Positions 46,824 through 55,147 of a DNA stretch of 64,000 bases are shown here, in pieces. Origin of the DNA: Prevotellaceae bacterium (GTDB lineage Bacteria; Bacteroidota; Bacteroidia; Bacteroidales; Muribaculaceae); assembly GCA_021772015.1 (NCBI GenBank), contig JAETNS010000001.1, positions 124,001 through 188,000 on the forward strand, read 5' to 3'. Both the position numbers and the translations under genes were made by a program. The number at the start of each line of letters is the position of its first letter. Position 1 is the first letter of the stretch. Under the pieces are notes generated by a model. That model worked only from the letters and a program-made list of their open reading frames with translations. It was not told the origin of the DNA and ran no database searches.

Positions 46824-48929
46824 ATGAAAAAACTTGCCTTAATTCTGCTGCCTCTTGCTTATGGGGCTAATCTTATCGCCGGAGAGCGGGTCGCTTCGCC
46901 TGATGGAGAGGTTGTGGTGGACTTCAAACTTTCAGATTCAGGACAGCCGACTTATTCTGTTTCATTCATGGGAGAAGAGATTGTCCGTCCTTCCCGGATG
47001 GGTTTTAATCTTAAGGAGAAGGACCCGCTGACTGACGGTTTCAGGGTGGACAGTATTTCCCGTGGGAATGTGGATGACAAATGGACTCCCGTGTGGGGCG
47101 AGAACAGTGAGATTTCCGACCGTTATTCCTACATGGTTGTGCATATGTCAAAGCCGCTCGAAGGGGAAAAAGAGATCGGGAAGATGGATATTGAGTTCCG
47201 CGCATATGACGACGGGGCTGCCTTCCGTTATCTTTTCCCGGAGCAGGATTGCCATGAATTCGTCATAACTGACGAGTTGACTGAGATGGCTATGGGTGGC
47301 GACTATACCGCTTGGTGGATCCCCGGCGATTATGACACCCAGGAGTATGAGTACACCCGATCACGATTGAGCGAGATACGCGGCTATTCAGAGAAAAAGC
47401 ATATGGAGAATGTCTCCCAGTCATCATTTTCTCCCACAGGGGTGCAGACCTCACTGATGTTGAAAACCCCGTCAGGCAAGTATATCAACCTGCATGAAGC
47501 CGCGCTTGTCGATTTCCCGGCCATGCATCTTAATCTCGATGACTCGACTTTGACCTTTGTGTCCTGGCTGACACCTTCCCCCGACGGGACGAAAGCCCGT
47601 GTCACCACCCCGTTCCGCACACCCTGGCGTGTGGTGATGGCCGGCGACAAAGCGACTGACATACTCGCGTCCAACTTGATCTACAACTTGAATGACCCAT
47701 GCGCGATTGAAGACACCTCTTGGATAACCCCGGTGAAATACATGGGTGTATGGTGGGAGATGATAACCGGCAAGAGCGCGTGGTCATATTGCGACGCGGA
47801 GAATTTCGATCTCTCCACATTCGATTATTCAAAGGCTGCTCCTCATGGCCGTCATGGAGCCAACAATGAGAATGTCCGCAGATATATCGACTTTGCTGCC
47901 GAGAATGGTATGGATCAGTTACTGATCGAGGGCTGGAATGTCGGTTGGGAGGACTGGTTTGGAAAAGAAAAGGACTATGTCTTCGATTTCGTCACTCCTT
48001 ATCCTGATTTCGACATCGATGCTCTAAACGAATACGCCCATTCAAAGGGAATCCGTCTGTTGATGCACCATGAGACTTCCGGATCCATACCCAACTATGA
48101 CCGTCATATGGATCAGGCTTATGACCTTATGAAACGATATGGATACAACGCCGTCAAAAGCGGTTATGTCGGGAACATCCTTCCAAAAGGGCAGAACCAT
48201 TACAGCCAGTGGGCGGTCAACCATTATCTCCGGGCTGTGAAGAAGGCCGCTGACAAGCAGATAATGGTCAACGGGCATGAGGCTGTCAGGCCTACCGGAC
48301 TGGCGCGCACTTATCCCAACATGATAGGCAACGAGAGCGCGATGGGCACCGAATACCAGAGTATGTCGCCGGCCCATGTGACCATCCTCCCTTTTACCCG
48401 TCTTAAAGGTGGACCGATGGATTTTACCCCCGGAATATTCAGGATGGATCTAAGTACTTTCGCTCCCGGCAACCATGAGCACAAGAGGGCGACTATCGCC
48501 AACCAGCTGGCTCTGTACATGACTATGTACTCACCATTGCAGATGGCTGCCGACCTGCCGGAGCATTATGCCGAGAAGATGGACGCGTTCCAGTTCATAA
48601 AGGATGTCCCTGTCGACTGGAGCGAGAGCCGCTACATCGACGCGGAGCCGGGACAGTTCATCATTGTCGCCCGCAAGGACAAGAACAGCGACAACTGGTT
48701 TGCCGGAGGAGTGACAAATGAAGATGAGCGTTCGGCCACCCTTTCACTCGACTTCCTTGATCCATCCGCCGAATATGAGGCGACCATTTACGCTGATGCG
48801 CCGGATGCCCATTATGACACCAATCCCGAGGCGTATGTCATAACTCGCCGCAAGGTCGCTTCGTCAGACGCCATTCCCGTCAGGATGGCTCCCGGTGGCG
48901 GATTCGCGATCTCGTTTCGTAAACTTTGA
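46824..48929 (+). CDS. GH97 alpha-glucosidase (SusB-type, inverting)
   Basis: A 701-residue secreted enzyme with a signal peptide (about 1-19). Family 97 releases alpha-glucose (inverting members) or alpha-galactose (retaining members). The acidic residues of the inverting SusB type are all present: Glu417 in MHHETSG, Glu486 in VNGHEA, Glu504 and Glu510 in GNESAMGTE. Each is offset by exactly 22 from SusB Glu439, Glu508, Glu526 and Glu532 as I recall them, so calcium binding and the general acid are kept. The substrate should be an alpha-glucoside such as malto-oligosaccharides. It is a single gene behind the DUF6377 regulator; no SusCD pair is in the window. Confidence 0.95.
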   Translation: MKKLALILLPLAYGANLIAGERVASPDGEVVVDFKLSDSGQPTYSVSFMGEEIVRPSRMGFNLKEKDPLTDGFRVDSISRGNVDDKWTPVWGENSEISDRYSYMVVHMSKPLEGEKEIGKMDIEFRAYDDGAAFRYLFPEQDCHEFVITDELTEMAMGGDYTAWWIPGDYDTQEYEYTRSRLSEIRGYSEKKHMENVSQSSFSPTGVQTSLMLKTPSGKYINLHEAALVDFPAMHLNLDDSTLTFVSWLTPSPDGTKARVTTPFRTPWRVVMAGDKATDILASNLIYNLNDPCAIEDTSWITPVKYMGVWWEMITGKSAWSYCDAENFDLSTFDYSKAAPHGRHGANNENVRRYIDFAAENGMDQLLIEGWNVGWEDWFGKEKDYVFDFVTPYPDFDIDALNEYAHSKGIRLLMHHETSGSIPNYDRHMDQAYDLMKRYGYNAVKSGYVGNILPKGQNHYSQWAVNHYLRAVKKAADKQIMVNGHEAVRPTGLARTYPNMIGNESAMGTEYQSMSPAHVTILPFTRLKGGPMDFTPGIFRMDLSTFAPGNHEHKRATIANQLALYMTMYSPLQMAADLPEHYAEKMDAFQFIKDVPVDWSESRYIDAEPGQFIIVARKDKNSDNWFAGGVTNEDERSATLSLDFLDPSAEYEATIYADAPDAHYDTNPEAYVITRRKVASSDAIPVRMAPGGGFAISFRKL

Positions 48930-49138
48930 TTTAGGGAAGCAGTAAGATATTTTTTGATGAGATAAGATATGAAATAAGTAAGAGTTATAGAATCGTTTGA
49001 AGAGCTGTTTTGTTTCCAATAGTTCCTTAAAATAAAAAGAAGCTGTCGAAACACAAGAATCTTACAATGCAGCCTTTTACAGACAACAGATGATTGCGCT
49101 TGGTGTGTAGGATCTGTAAGTCAAATATTATGTGAGAT

Positions 49139-49174
49139 CCCCGTGACCGGCCTGAATGAAGGTAGGTCACGGGG
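49139..49174 (+). terminator. Hairpin, probable terminator of the GH97 transcript
   Basis: A perfect 10-bp stem CCCCGTGACC / GGTCACGGGG with a 16-nt loop, followed by CTTTAGATATT. The T tract is short, so it could instead be a 3' stabilising hairpin or the end of an unannotated small RNA. Confidence 0.55.
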
Positions 49175-49236
49175 CTTTAGATATTAAATTTTCATTAAAA
49201 TCCGAAGGGGATGCCGGTTATGACCGTAAAATAGGA

Positions 49237-49244
49237 TATATTTG
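49237..49244 (+). promoter_or_regulatory. -7 promoter box for the two-component genes
   Basis: TATATTTG, exact TAnnTTTG, 76 nt before the response regulator ATG; no clear -33. Confidence 0.5.
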
Positions 49245-49320
49245 CAATTATTTCAATGAAGTAATGTGACAAATATCCTCTAAATGGCTTGTTTCTTGGA
49301 TCAAGCCGGCATGATATGAC

Positions 49321-49989
49321 ATGGCAAAAGCAAAAATACTGATAGTCGATGACGAGGAGGCTCTCCGCGAGGGTCTTGGCGTTTATCTTGAGTTGGAAGG
49401 TTATGAGGTCGCCAAAGCTTCCTCCGCCGAGGAGGCGCTGACGCTTGATCTGCCGTCATATGACCTGATGCTTCTTGATATCATGATGGATGGCATGAGT
49501 GGCTGTGAGCTTGCGGAGCTGTTGAAAAACAATCCGAAGACAGCTTCCACACCTATAATATTCCTGACAGCCAAAGATGCTGATGACGACGTGGTCGAGG
49601 GGTTGCGTCTCGGGGCAGATGATTATATATCGAAACCATACTCCACGAAAGTTGTTCTGGCGCGGGTGGATGCAGTCTTGCGGCGTTCACATCCTTCTGA
49701 CCGTAAGATGTCGAGAGGGGTTGTCTGTGACCGGGCATCCCTGACATGCACCGTCGACGGTGTCCCTGTGAAGCTGACACGTAAGGAATTCGAGATACTG
49801 GCCTTGATGCTTGACAATCCTTCGCGGGTGTTTTCCAGAGATGAATTGCTTGAAAGAATATGGCCTGACAAGGTGGTTGTCATAGACAGGTCGGTAGATG
49901 TGCATATCACCCGGTTGCGGAGCAAGATAGCTCCGTATGGCAAACATATCGTCACCCGTTCGGGATATGGCTATGGATGGCAGGTGTGA
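49321..49989 (+). CDS. OmpR/PhoB-family response regulator
   Basis: A 222-residue regulator. Receiver: ILIVDDEEALREG with Asp10 and Asp11, LMLLDIMMDGMSG with the phospho-acceptor Asp53, FLTAKDADDDVVEGL and the lysine in YISKPYS. The C-terminal winged helix runs from about 130 to 222: VKLTRKEFEILALMLDNPSRVFSR and VVIDRSVDVHITRLRSKI, ending RSGYGYGW. The histidine kinase starts 4 nt after its stop. The next genes are a phosphate transporter and a CorC protein, so PhoB-like phosphate control is a fair guess, but RprY-like regulators of Bacteroides have the same form. Confidence 0.94.
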   Translation: MAKAKILIVDDEEALREGLGVYLELEGYEVAKASSAEEALTLDLPSYDLMLLDIMMDGMSGCELAELLKNNPKTASTPIIFLTAKDADDDVVEGLRLGADDYISKPYSTKVVLARVDAVLRRSHPSDRKMSRGVVCDRASLTCTVDGVPVKLTRKEFEILALMLDNPSRVFSRDELLERIWPDKVVVIDRSVDVHITRLRSKIAPYGKHIVTRSGYGYGWQV

Positions 49990-49993
49990 TGAC

Positions 49994-51382
49994 ATGGGGA
50001 GACGGCTCAGGTTGTCGTTCCATTCCCGTGTGCTTCTGACCGTTCTGGCTCTGTGCTGGGTGTTGGTCGGGACATTCATGGTTTTCCAGTATCATCGTGA
50101 GAAGGAATTCAAGACGGCATTGCTCGATACCCGCCTACAAGCGTATAATGCCGGGGTGATCGAGAAATTGAGACGTGGAGGCTCCCCAGACAGTGTTATA
50201 AGGGCGATAGGCGAAGTTGATGGCCCGTTGCGTGTGACAATCGTCGGAGCTGACGGTAAAGTGATCGCCGACAACAACGACAGTACCCCTTTCCCTTCGG
50301 GAGATCACAGCAGCCGTCCTGAAATCATCGGGGCGAGGCAAAAGGGGAGTGCCTTCACGGTCGAACGCCATTCCGAGAGTGACGACCTGGACTATTTCTA
50401 TTCCGCCATGAGGGGTGACGGGGGGATAATTGTCAGGTCAGCTGTTCCATACACCCATTCCTTGCAGGAATTATTGCGGGCTGACCGTACTCTGCTGTGG
50501 GTGCTGGCGGTGATGACATTGCTGATGAGTCTGGCCGGATTCCTGGCCACACGCAAGATTTCCCTCAGCATATCACGTCTCAACCGTTTCGCGGGAAAAG
50601 CCGAGAGGGGAGAGCCTATATTTGGTGATGAGGGATTCCCGGATGACGAATTGGGAAGCATAGCAAGCCATATCGTCAGGCTCTACATCCAGCGCGACAG
50701 TCAGCATCGGGAGGCTTTACGGCAGCAGCAGGAGAAGATAAGCCTGAAAAAGCAGTTGACCAACAATATAAACCATGAGTTAAAGACTCCTGTGGCAGCT
50801 ATCACTGTGTGTCTGGAGCTGTTGCGCGATCATCCAGAGCTGTCTGTTGAAAAGAAAGGTGAGTTCATTGACCGGGCTTTGAAAAATGCGCGCCGTCTTG
50901 ACGCGCTCCTGAAGGATGTCTCGGCGATCACCCGCATGGATGAGGGGGCGGATATGATTCAGAAAGAGGAGCTTGATCTTGCAGCGTTGGTGGCCGGGAT
51001 CGTCGAGGAGGAGAGGCTTATGACCGATATGGCGATAAATGTAGAGATTCCTCCGTTGAGGATTCATGGCAATCGGGTGTTGCTTGAGTCTGTTTTCCGG
51101 AATCTCATAGACAATTCCATCGCCTACAGCGGCGGCACGGAAATCTCAATCACAGCCGACACGCGGGGCAATTTCGTGTTTCGTGACAACGGATGCGGAA
51201 TCCCGGCCGAGCATCTCCCGCATATTTTCGGGCGTTTTTACCGCCTTGACAAAGGGCGGTCGCGGGCAGCCGGTGGTACAGGGCTGGGGCTTGCGATTGT
51301 CAAGAATGCAGTGATGATACATGGCGGCACGATCTCCGCGTCCAACGATGGAGGGCTGCGTTTTGACTTTCATCTCGGATAA
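49994..51382 (+). CDS. Sensor histidine kinase, partner of the adjacent regulator
   Basis: About 462 residues from the ATG at 49994, 4 nt after the regulator stop; longer open-frame starts lie inside the regulator gene. Two membrane helices (about 10-30 and 165-185) flank a periplasmic sensor domain of some 130 residues. A HAMP-like linker leads to the dimerisation domain with the phospho-acceptor His in NNINHELKTPVAAITV, and an HATPase domain with NLIDNSIAYS, FRDNGCGIP and GGTGLGLAIVKN. The sensor domain is not one I recognise. Similar to PhoR/RprX kinases. Confidence 0.93.
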   Translation: MGRRLRLSFHSRVLLTVLALCWVLVGTFMVFQYHREKEFKTALLDTRLQAYNAGVIEKLRRGGSPDSVIRAIGEVDGPLRVTIVGADGKVIADNNDSTPFPSGDHSSRPEIIGARQKGSAFTVERHSESDDLDYFYSAMRGDGGIIVRSAVPYTHSLQELLRADRTLLWVLAVMTLLMSLAGFLATRKISLSISRLNRFAGKAERGEPIFGDEGFPDDELGSIASHIVRLYIQRDSQHREALRQQQEKISLKKQLTNNINHELKTPVAAITVCLELLRDHPELSVEKKGEFIDRALKNARRLDALLKDVSAITRMDEGADMIQKEELDLAALVAGIVEEERLMTDMAINVEIPPLRIHGNRVLLESVFRNLIDNSIAYSGGTEISITADTRGNFVFRDNGCGIPAEHLPHIFGRFYRLDKGRSRAAGGTGLGLAIVKNAVMIHGGTISASNDGGLRFDFHLG

Positions 51383-51459
51383 TCCCGTGAGGTATGGGGA
51401 GCCACATGCAGTTAACAAAAAGACAACCGAACCTTAATATTTATGAAACATCATGTCTG

Positions 51460-51467
51460 TAATTTTG
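51460..51467 (+). promoter_or_regulatory. -7 promoter box for the PiT transporter
   Basis: TAATTTTG, exact TAnnTTTG, 29 nt before the ATG at 51497. No clear -33; an activator such as the upstream response regulator could act here (inference). Confidence 0.55.
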
Positions 51468-51496
51468 TTCCGTAAGTAAACAACAGATACAGACAT

Positions 51497-53794
51497 ATGG
51501 ATATATTGTTTCTTGGAATCGTTGTCTTCCTGTTTCTGCTGGCAGTCATAGATTTGTCGGTGGGGGTCAGCAACGATGCGGTGAATTTTCTTTCTTCCGC
51601 TGTCGGTTCGCGGGCAGCTTCATTCAAAAGAATCATATTGGTTGCAGCCATAGGCGTTTTCATTGGCGCGGCGATGAGCAACGGCATGATGGATATAGCG
51701 CGTCATGGGATTTTCCGGCCGGAAAACCTGTCGTTTTACGATGTGATAGCTATCTTCATGGCGGTGATGGTCACTGATGTGATCCTGATCGACATATTCA
51801 ATTCTCTCGGGATGCCTACATCCACGACCGTCTCGATGGTTTTCGAGCTGTTGGGGGCAACCTTCGTGGTGGCTCTGTTCAAGACGGCGGCTCCTGAAAG
51901 CACCCTCGCGATGGGTGACTTGCTTAACACCGAGAAGGCTTTGTCGGTGATTCTCGGTATATTCCTGTCGGTGGCCATAGCGTTTGTCTTCGGAACGATT
52001 GTGCAGTTTCTGACGCGTCTGATTTTCACATTCGAGTATAAAAGCAAGTTGAAATGGAAGGTCGCGCTTTTCGGGGGGGTGGCATGTACGGCCATTGTGT
52101 ATTTCATGCTTCTCAAGGGAATAAAGGATCTTACTATAATGACTCCTGATCTTAAAGCCTGGATAGGAGCGCATACAGCCGTGATATTGCTCGGATCACT
52201 TGTCGTGTTCACGGTTTTGATGCAGCTGCTCCACTGGATGAAGGTCAATGTCTTCAAGGTGGTTGTGTTGTTGGGCACATTCTCTTTGGCGATGGCTTTC
52301 GCCGGGAACGACTTGGTGAATTTCATCGGTGTCCCGCTGACATCGATGGCCTCATATCAGGAATATATGGCTTCCGGAGGAGGGAATCTCCACGGCTTCA
52401 TGATGGAAAGCCTGAACGGACCGGCCAACACCCCGTTTTACTTCCTTATAGGAGCCGGAATGATAATGGTGGTCTCTTTGGCGACTTCCCGGAAAGCGCG
52501 GCAGGTCACCCAGACCACTGTCGGGTTAAGCTCGCAGGCCCAGGGGGACGAGATGTTCGGATCCTCGAGGATCGGAAGGTCTCTGGTGAGAGTGTCGCTT
52601 AATTCGTTCAACTGGGTCAGCAGCCATACTCCCTCGGCGGTCAAGCGTTGGGTGGCCCGACGGATGGATGCCTCAAATCCCCAGCCGGAAGAGGGCGCGG
52701 CGTTTGACCTTGTGCGCGGTGCTGTCAATCTGATGCTTGCGGGCATATTGATCGCCTGGGGTACATCCATGAAGCTTCCGCTGTCTACCACATTCGTGAC
52801 ATTCATGGTCGCTATGGGTACGTCGCTGGCCGACCGTGCCTGGGGACGTGAGAGCGCGGTGTTCCGTATAACAGGGGTGATTTCCGTCATTGGAGGGTGG
52901 TTCATCACCGCCGGAGTAGCGTTTATCGGTGCGGGTATGGTCGTCTCACTGATGCATCTTGGAGGTGTGCCGGTCATGATAGCGGGAGGGATCATCGCCC
53001 TGGGATTGCTGGTGCGAAGCAATATCCGTTTCCGCAAAAAGAAGAAAGAGGTTGAGAGCGACACTCTCTTCCAGACGATATTGTCTACGGAGGATCCGGC
53101 GGAGGTATGGCCGTTGTTGCGTGTGTATATAAATGAGAAGCAGAAGATGTTTCTGAAATTCGTCGCATCCGCATATGACGATGTGGCCGGCGGCTTCCTG
53201 ACCGACAATACCAAACTTTTGTCGAGGGCCGAGAAGGCCCTGGTCGCGGAGAAGGATATCCTTAAGTCAAGACGGCGGAAGCTGACCCTTTGTCTGCGGC
53301 GTGTCAGCCCGGAGACGGCTATTGAGAAAAGCACCTGGTTTCATCTTGAAAACAACATGGCCATGTCCATGACTTACAATCTACGACGCATAAATGAGGT
53401 GTGCAAGGAGCATGTCGACAATAATTTCCGACCGCTTCCCGCGCAGTTCCATGACCGACTTGCCGATATACGTAAGAAAATCACGGATATTATCCATGAC
53501 TCGGAGGCTGCGGTCGACGAGAGCCGCCCGGATGTCATAGACTCGTTGCGCCGCAGATGTGAGGAGATCAAAAACATGCTGACAGCCAGTTCGCGAGGAG
53601 TGTATGAATTCCTGCGTAAGGATGACGATGCAAACATGACAGTGGCGTATGTTTACCTGAACCTTCTCCAGGAGAGCCAGGAACTCATCACCTCCTTGAG
53701 AAAAATGCTCAGGGCCTCCGGAAAACTCAATCTGGCTCCGTCGTCATACCGCAGTTTCACTCATCCCAAGGCTTCCGAAGCTGAAGTTGTATAA
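51497..53794 (+). CDS. PiT-family inorganic phosphate transporter with C-terminal PhoU-like domain
   Basis: A 765-residue inner-membrane transporter that takes up phosphate with a cation. Both inverted-repeat signature blocks are present: GVSNDAVNFLSSAVGSRAA (25-43) and AFAGNDLVNFIGVPL (about 273-287). About eleven hydrophobic helices extend to residue 505. A large cytoplasmic part follows (about 515-765), helical and rich in charged residues, similar to PhoU-like or PitA-accessory domains. The long form is common in Bacteroides. It lies 114 bp after the histidine kinase and 10 bp before the CorC gene, with which it is co-transcribed. Confidence 0.93.
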   Translation: MDILFLGIVVFLFLLAVIDLSVGVSNDAVNFLSSAVGSRAASFKRIILVAAIGVFIGAAMSNGMMDIARHGIFRPENLSFYDVIAIFMAVMVTDVILIDIFNSLGMPTSTTVSMVFELLGATFVVALFKTAAPESTLAMGDLLNTEKALSVILGIFLSVAIAFVFGTIVQFLTRLIFTFEYKSKLKWKVALFGGVACTAIVYFMLLKGIKDLTIMTPDLKAWIGAHTAVILLGSLVVFTVLMQLLHWMKVNVFKVVVLLGTFSLAMAFAGNDLVNFIGVPLTSMASYQEYMASGGGNLHGFMMESLNGPANTPFYFLIGAGMIMVVSLATSRKARQVTQTTVGLSSQAQGDEMFGSSRIGRSLVRVSLNSFNWVSSHTPSAVKRWVARRMDASNPQPEEGAAFDLVRGAVNLMLAGILIAWGTSMKLPLSTTFVTFMVAMGTSLADRAWGRESAVFRITGVISVIGGWFITAGVAFIGAGMVVSLMHLGGVPVMIAGGIIALGLLVRSNIRFRKKKKEVESDTLFQTILSTEDPAEVWPLLRVYINEKQKMFLKFVASAYDDVAGGFLTDNTKLLSRAEKALVAEKDILKSRRRKLTLCLRRVSPETAIEKSTWFHLENNMAMSMTYNLRRINEVCKEHVDNNFRPLPAQFHDRLADIRKKITDIIHDSEAAVDESRPDVIDSLRRRCEEIKNMLTASSRGVYEFLRKDDDANMTVAYVYLNLLQESQELITSLRKMLRASGKLNLAPSSYRSFTHPKASEAEVV

Positions 53795-53804
53795 TCAATG
53801 ATTT

Positions 53805-55115
53805 ATGGGCGACATTATTGTAATTGTTATCTTGATATTGTTGAATGGCGTGTTCTCGATGGCTGAGATCGCGCTGATCTCGGCGAGGAAATCACGGCTC
53901 TCCGCTGATGCCCGCAAAGGGAGCAAAGGCGCGGCTGTCGCGTTGCGCCTCGCCGATGATCCTGACCGGTTTTTGTCGACAATACAGATCGGGATCACCC
54001 TTATCGGGATCCTGACCGGTCTGTATTCGGGGGCGGCTCTGGCTGACGATGTGGGACGTATGCTGGAGGAATTCGGACTCGGCCCGAAGACAGCGCGCTC
54101 GATAGGTCAGGTAACAATCGTAGTGATTGTCACATATCTGTCGATCGTGGTGGGAGAGCTTGTCCCCAAACGGATAGGGCTGGCGGCGGCCAACAGTGTG
54201 GCGAAACTCATATCGCGCCCGATGCGGCTGCTGTCGGCAGCGGCGCTTCCCGCCGTATGGCTGTTGTCGAAATCAACATCCGCGCTGGTTGGACTGCTCG
54301 GATTGAAAGGCAAGGACAACAATGTGACGGAAGATGAGATAAAGTCTCTGATCCAAGACGGCACTGATGCCGGTGAGGTCAGGAAAGTGGAACAGGACAT
54401 CATGGAGCGGGCCTTGGTACTCGGAGACTTGCGGGTGTCTTCAATAATGACTCCGGAGATGGAAGTCGTGTCTTTGAATCTCGACATGGACGCGGCTAAG
54501 ATCAAAAATAATCTGGCAGAGAATCTCCACAGTTCTTATCCGGTGTACTGCAATGAGGCGAAGAAGACTCTCTGCGGGGTGGTCTCCTTGAAACAGTTGA
54601 TACTGACAATAGACAAGCCCGGATTCAGATTGCAGGACGTGGTCAGTGCTCCGATATATTTCCCCGAAGCGATGAATGTGTATGACGCTCTGGATTATAT
54701 GAAGTCAAGGGGGACACATTTCGCTCTTGTCTGTGACGAGTTCGGCGATATGGCGGGTGTGGTCACTCCAAGCGACATCCTTGACGGTCTTGTAGGGGAG
54801 ATGTCACAGGGAGTGTCATCCTCATCATCAATCGTCACGGTGGTGTCTGATGGCGGGAAGGAAGCCTGGGATGTGGCAGCCGGGATCTCGTTCTATGATT
54901 TCCTTAGCCATTTCGATCTGGAGTCATTGTATACTCCGGCCTCATATTCCACTCTCGGTGGTTTCCTGCTTGAAGAGCTGAAACATGTCCCTGTGAGCGG
55001 GGAGCGGTATCAATGGAACGGGATTGCGTTTGAAATTGTCGCGATGAATGGCGCGAAAATAACCACGGTGAGGGTCTCTTTCGACGGCCCGTCAAAAGAC
55101 TGCCGCGTGACCTGA
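53805..55115 (+). CDS. CNNM/CorC-family membrane protein (DUF21, CBS pair, CorC_HlyC)
   Basis: A 436-residue protein of the hemolysin-like CorC/CNNM family, implicated in magnesium or cobalt efflux. Domain order: DUF21 with four membrane helices (about 1-200; NGVFSMAEIALISARKSRL and STIQIGITLIGILTGLYSG), two CBS domains (about 205-330; VSSIMTPEMEVVSL and THFALVCDEFGDMAGVVTP), and the CorC_HlyC transporter-associated domain at the end. It follows the phosphate transporter by 10 bp. Phosphate uptake brings in magnesium-phosphate complexes, so pairing with a divalent-cation exporter makes physiological sense (inference). Confidence 0.94.
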   Translation: MGDIIVIVILILLNGVFSMAEIALISARKSRLSADARKGSKGAAVALRLADDPDRFLSTIQIGITLIGILTGLYSGAALADDVGRMLEEFGLGPKTARSIGQVTIVVIVTYLSIVVGELVPKRIGLAAANSVAKLISRPMRLLSAAALPAVWLLSKSTSALVGLLGLKGKDNNVTEDEIKSLIQDGTDAGEVRKVEQDIMERALVLGDLRVSSIMTPEMEVVSLNLDMDAAKIKNNLAENLHSSYPVYCNEAKKTLCGVVSLKQLILTIDKPGFRLQDVVSAPIYFPEAMNVYDALDYMKSRGTHFALVCDEFGDMAGVVTPSDILDGLVGEMSQGVSSSSSIVTVVSDGGKEAWDVAAGISFYDFLSHFDLESLYTPASYSTLGGFLLEELKHVPVSGERYQWNGIAFEIVAMNGAKITTVRVSFDGPSKDCRVT

Positions 55116-55147
55116 TCACCGTCTCAACACCGAGGGGGGAGGGATTG

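Larger units (their letters stand above)
48930..49320. other. Intergenic region between GH97 and the response regulator
   Basis: 391 bp, AT-rich in its first half, without a credible gene. It holds a strong hairpin at 49139-49174 and the -7 box of the downstream response regulator at 49237-49244. The 80-codon minus-strand frame at 48812-49054 overlaps the GH97 end and is a shadow. Confidence 0.5.
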
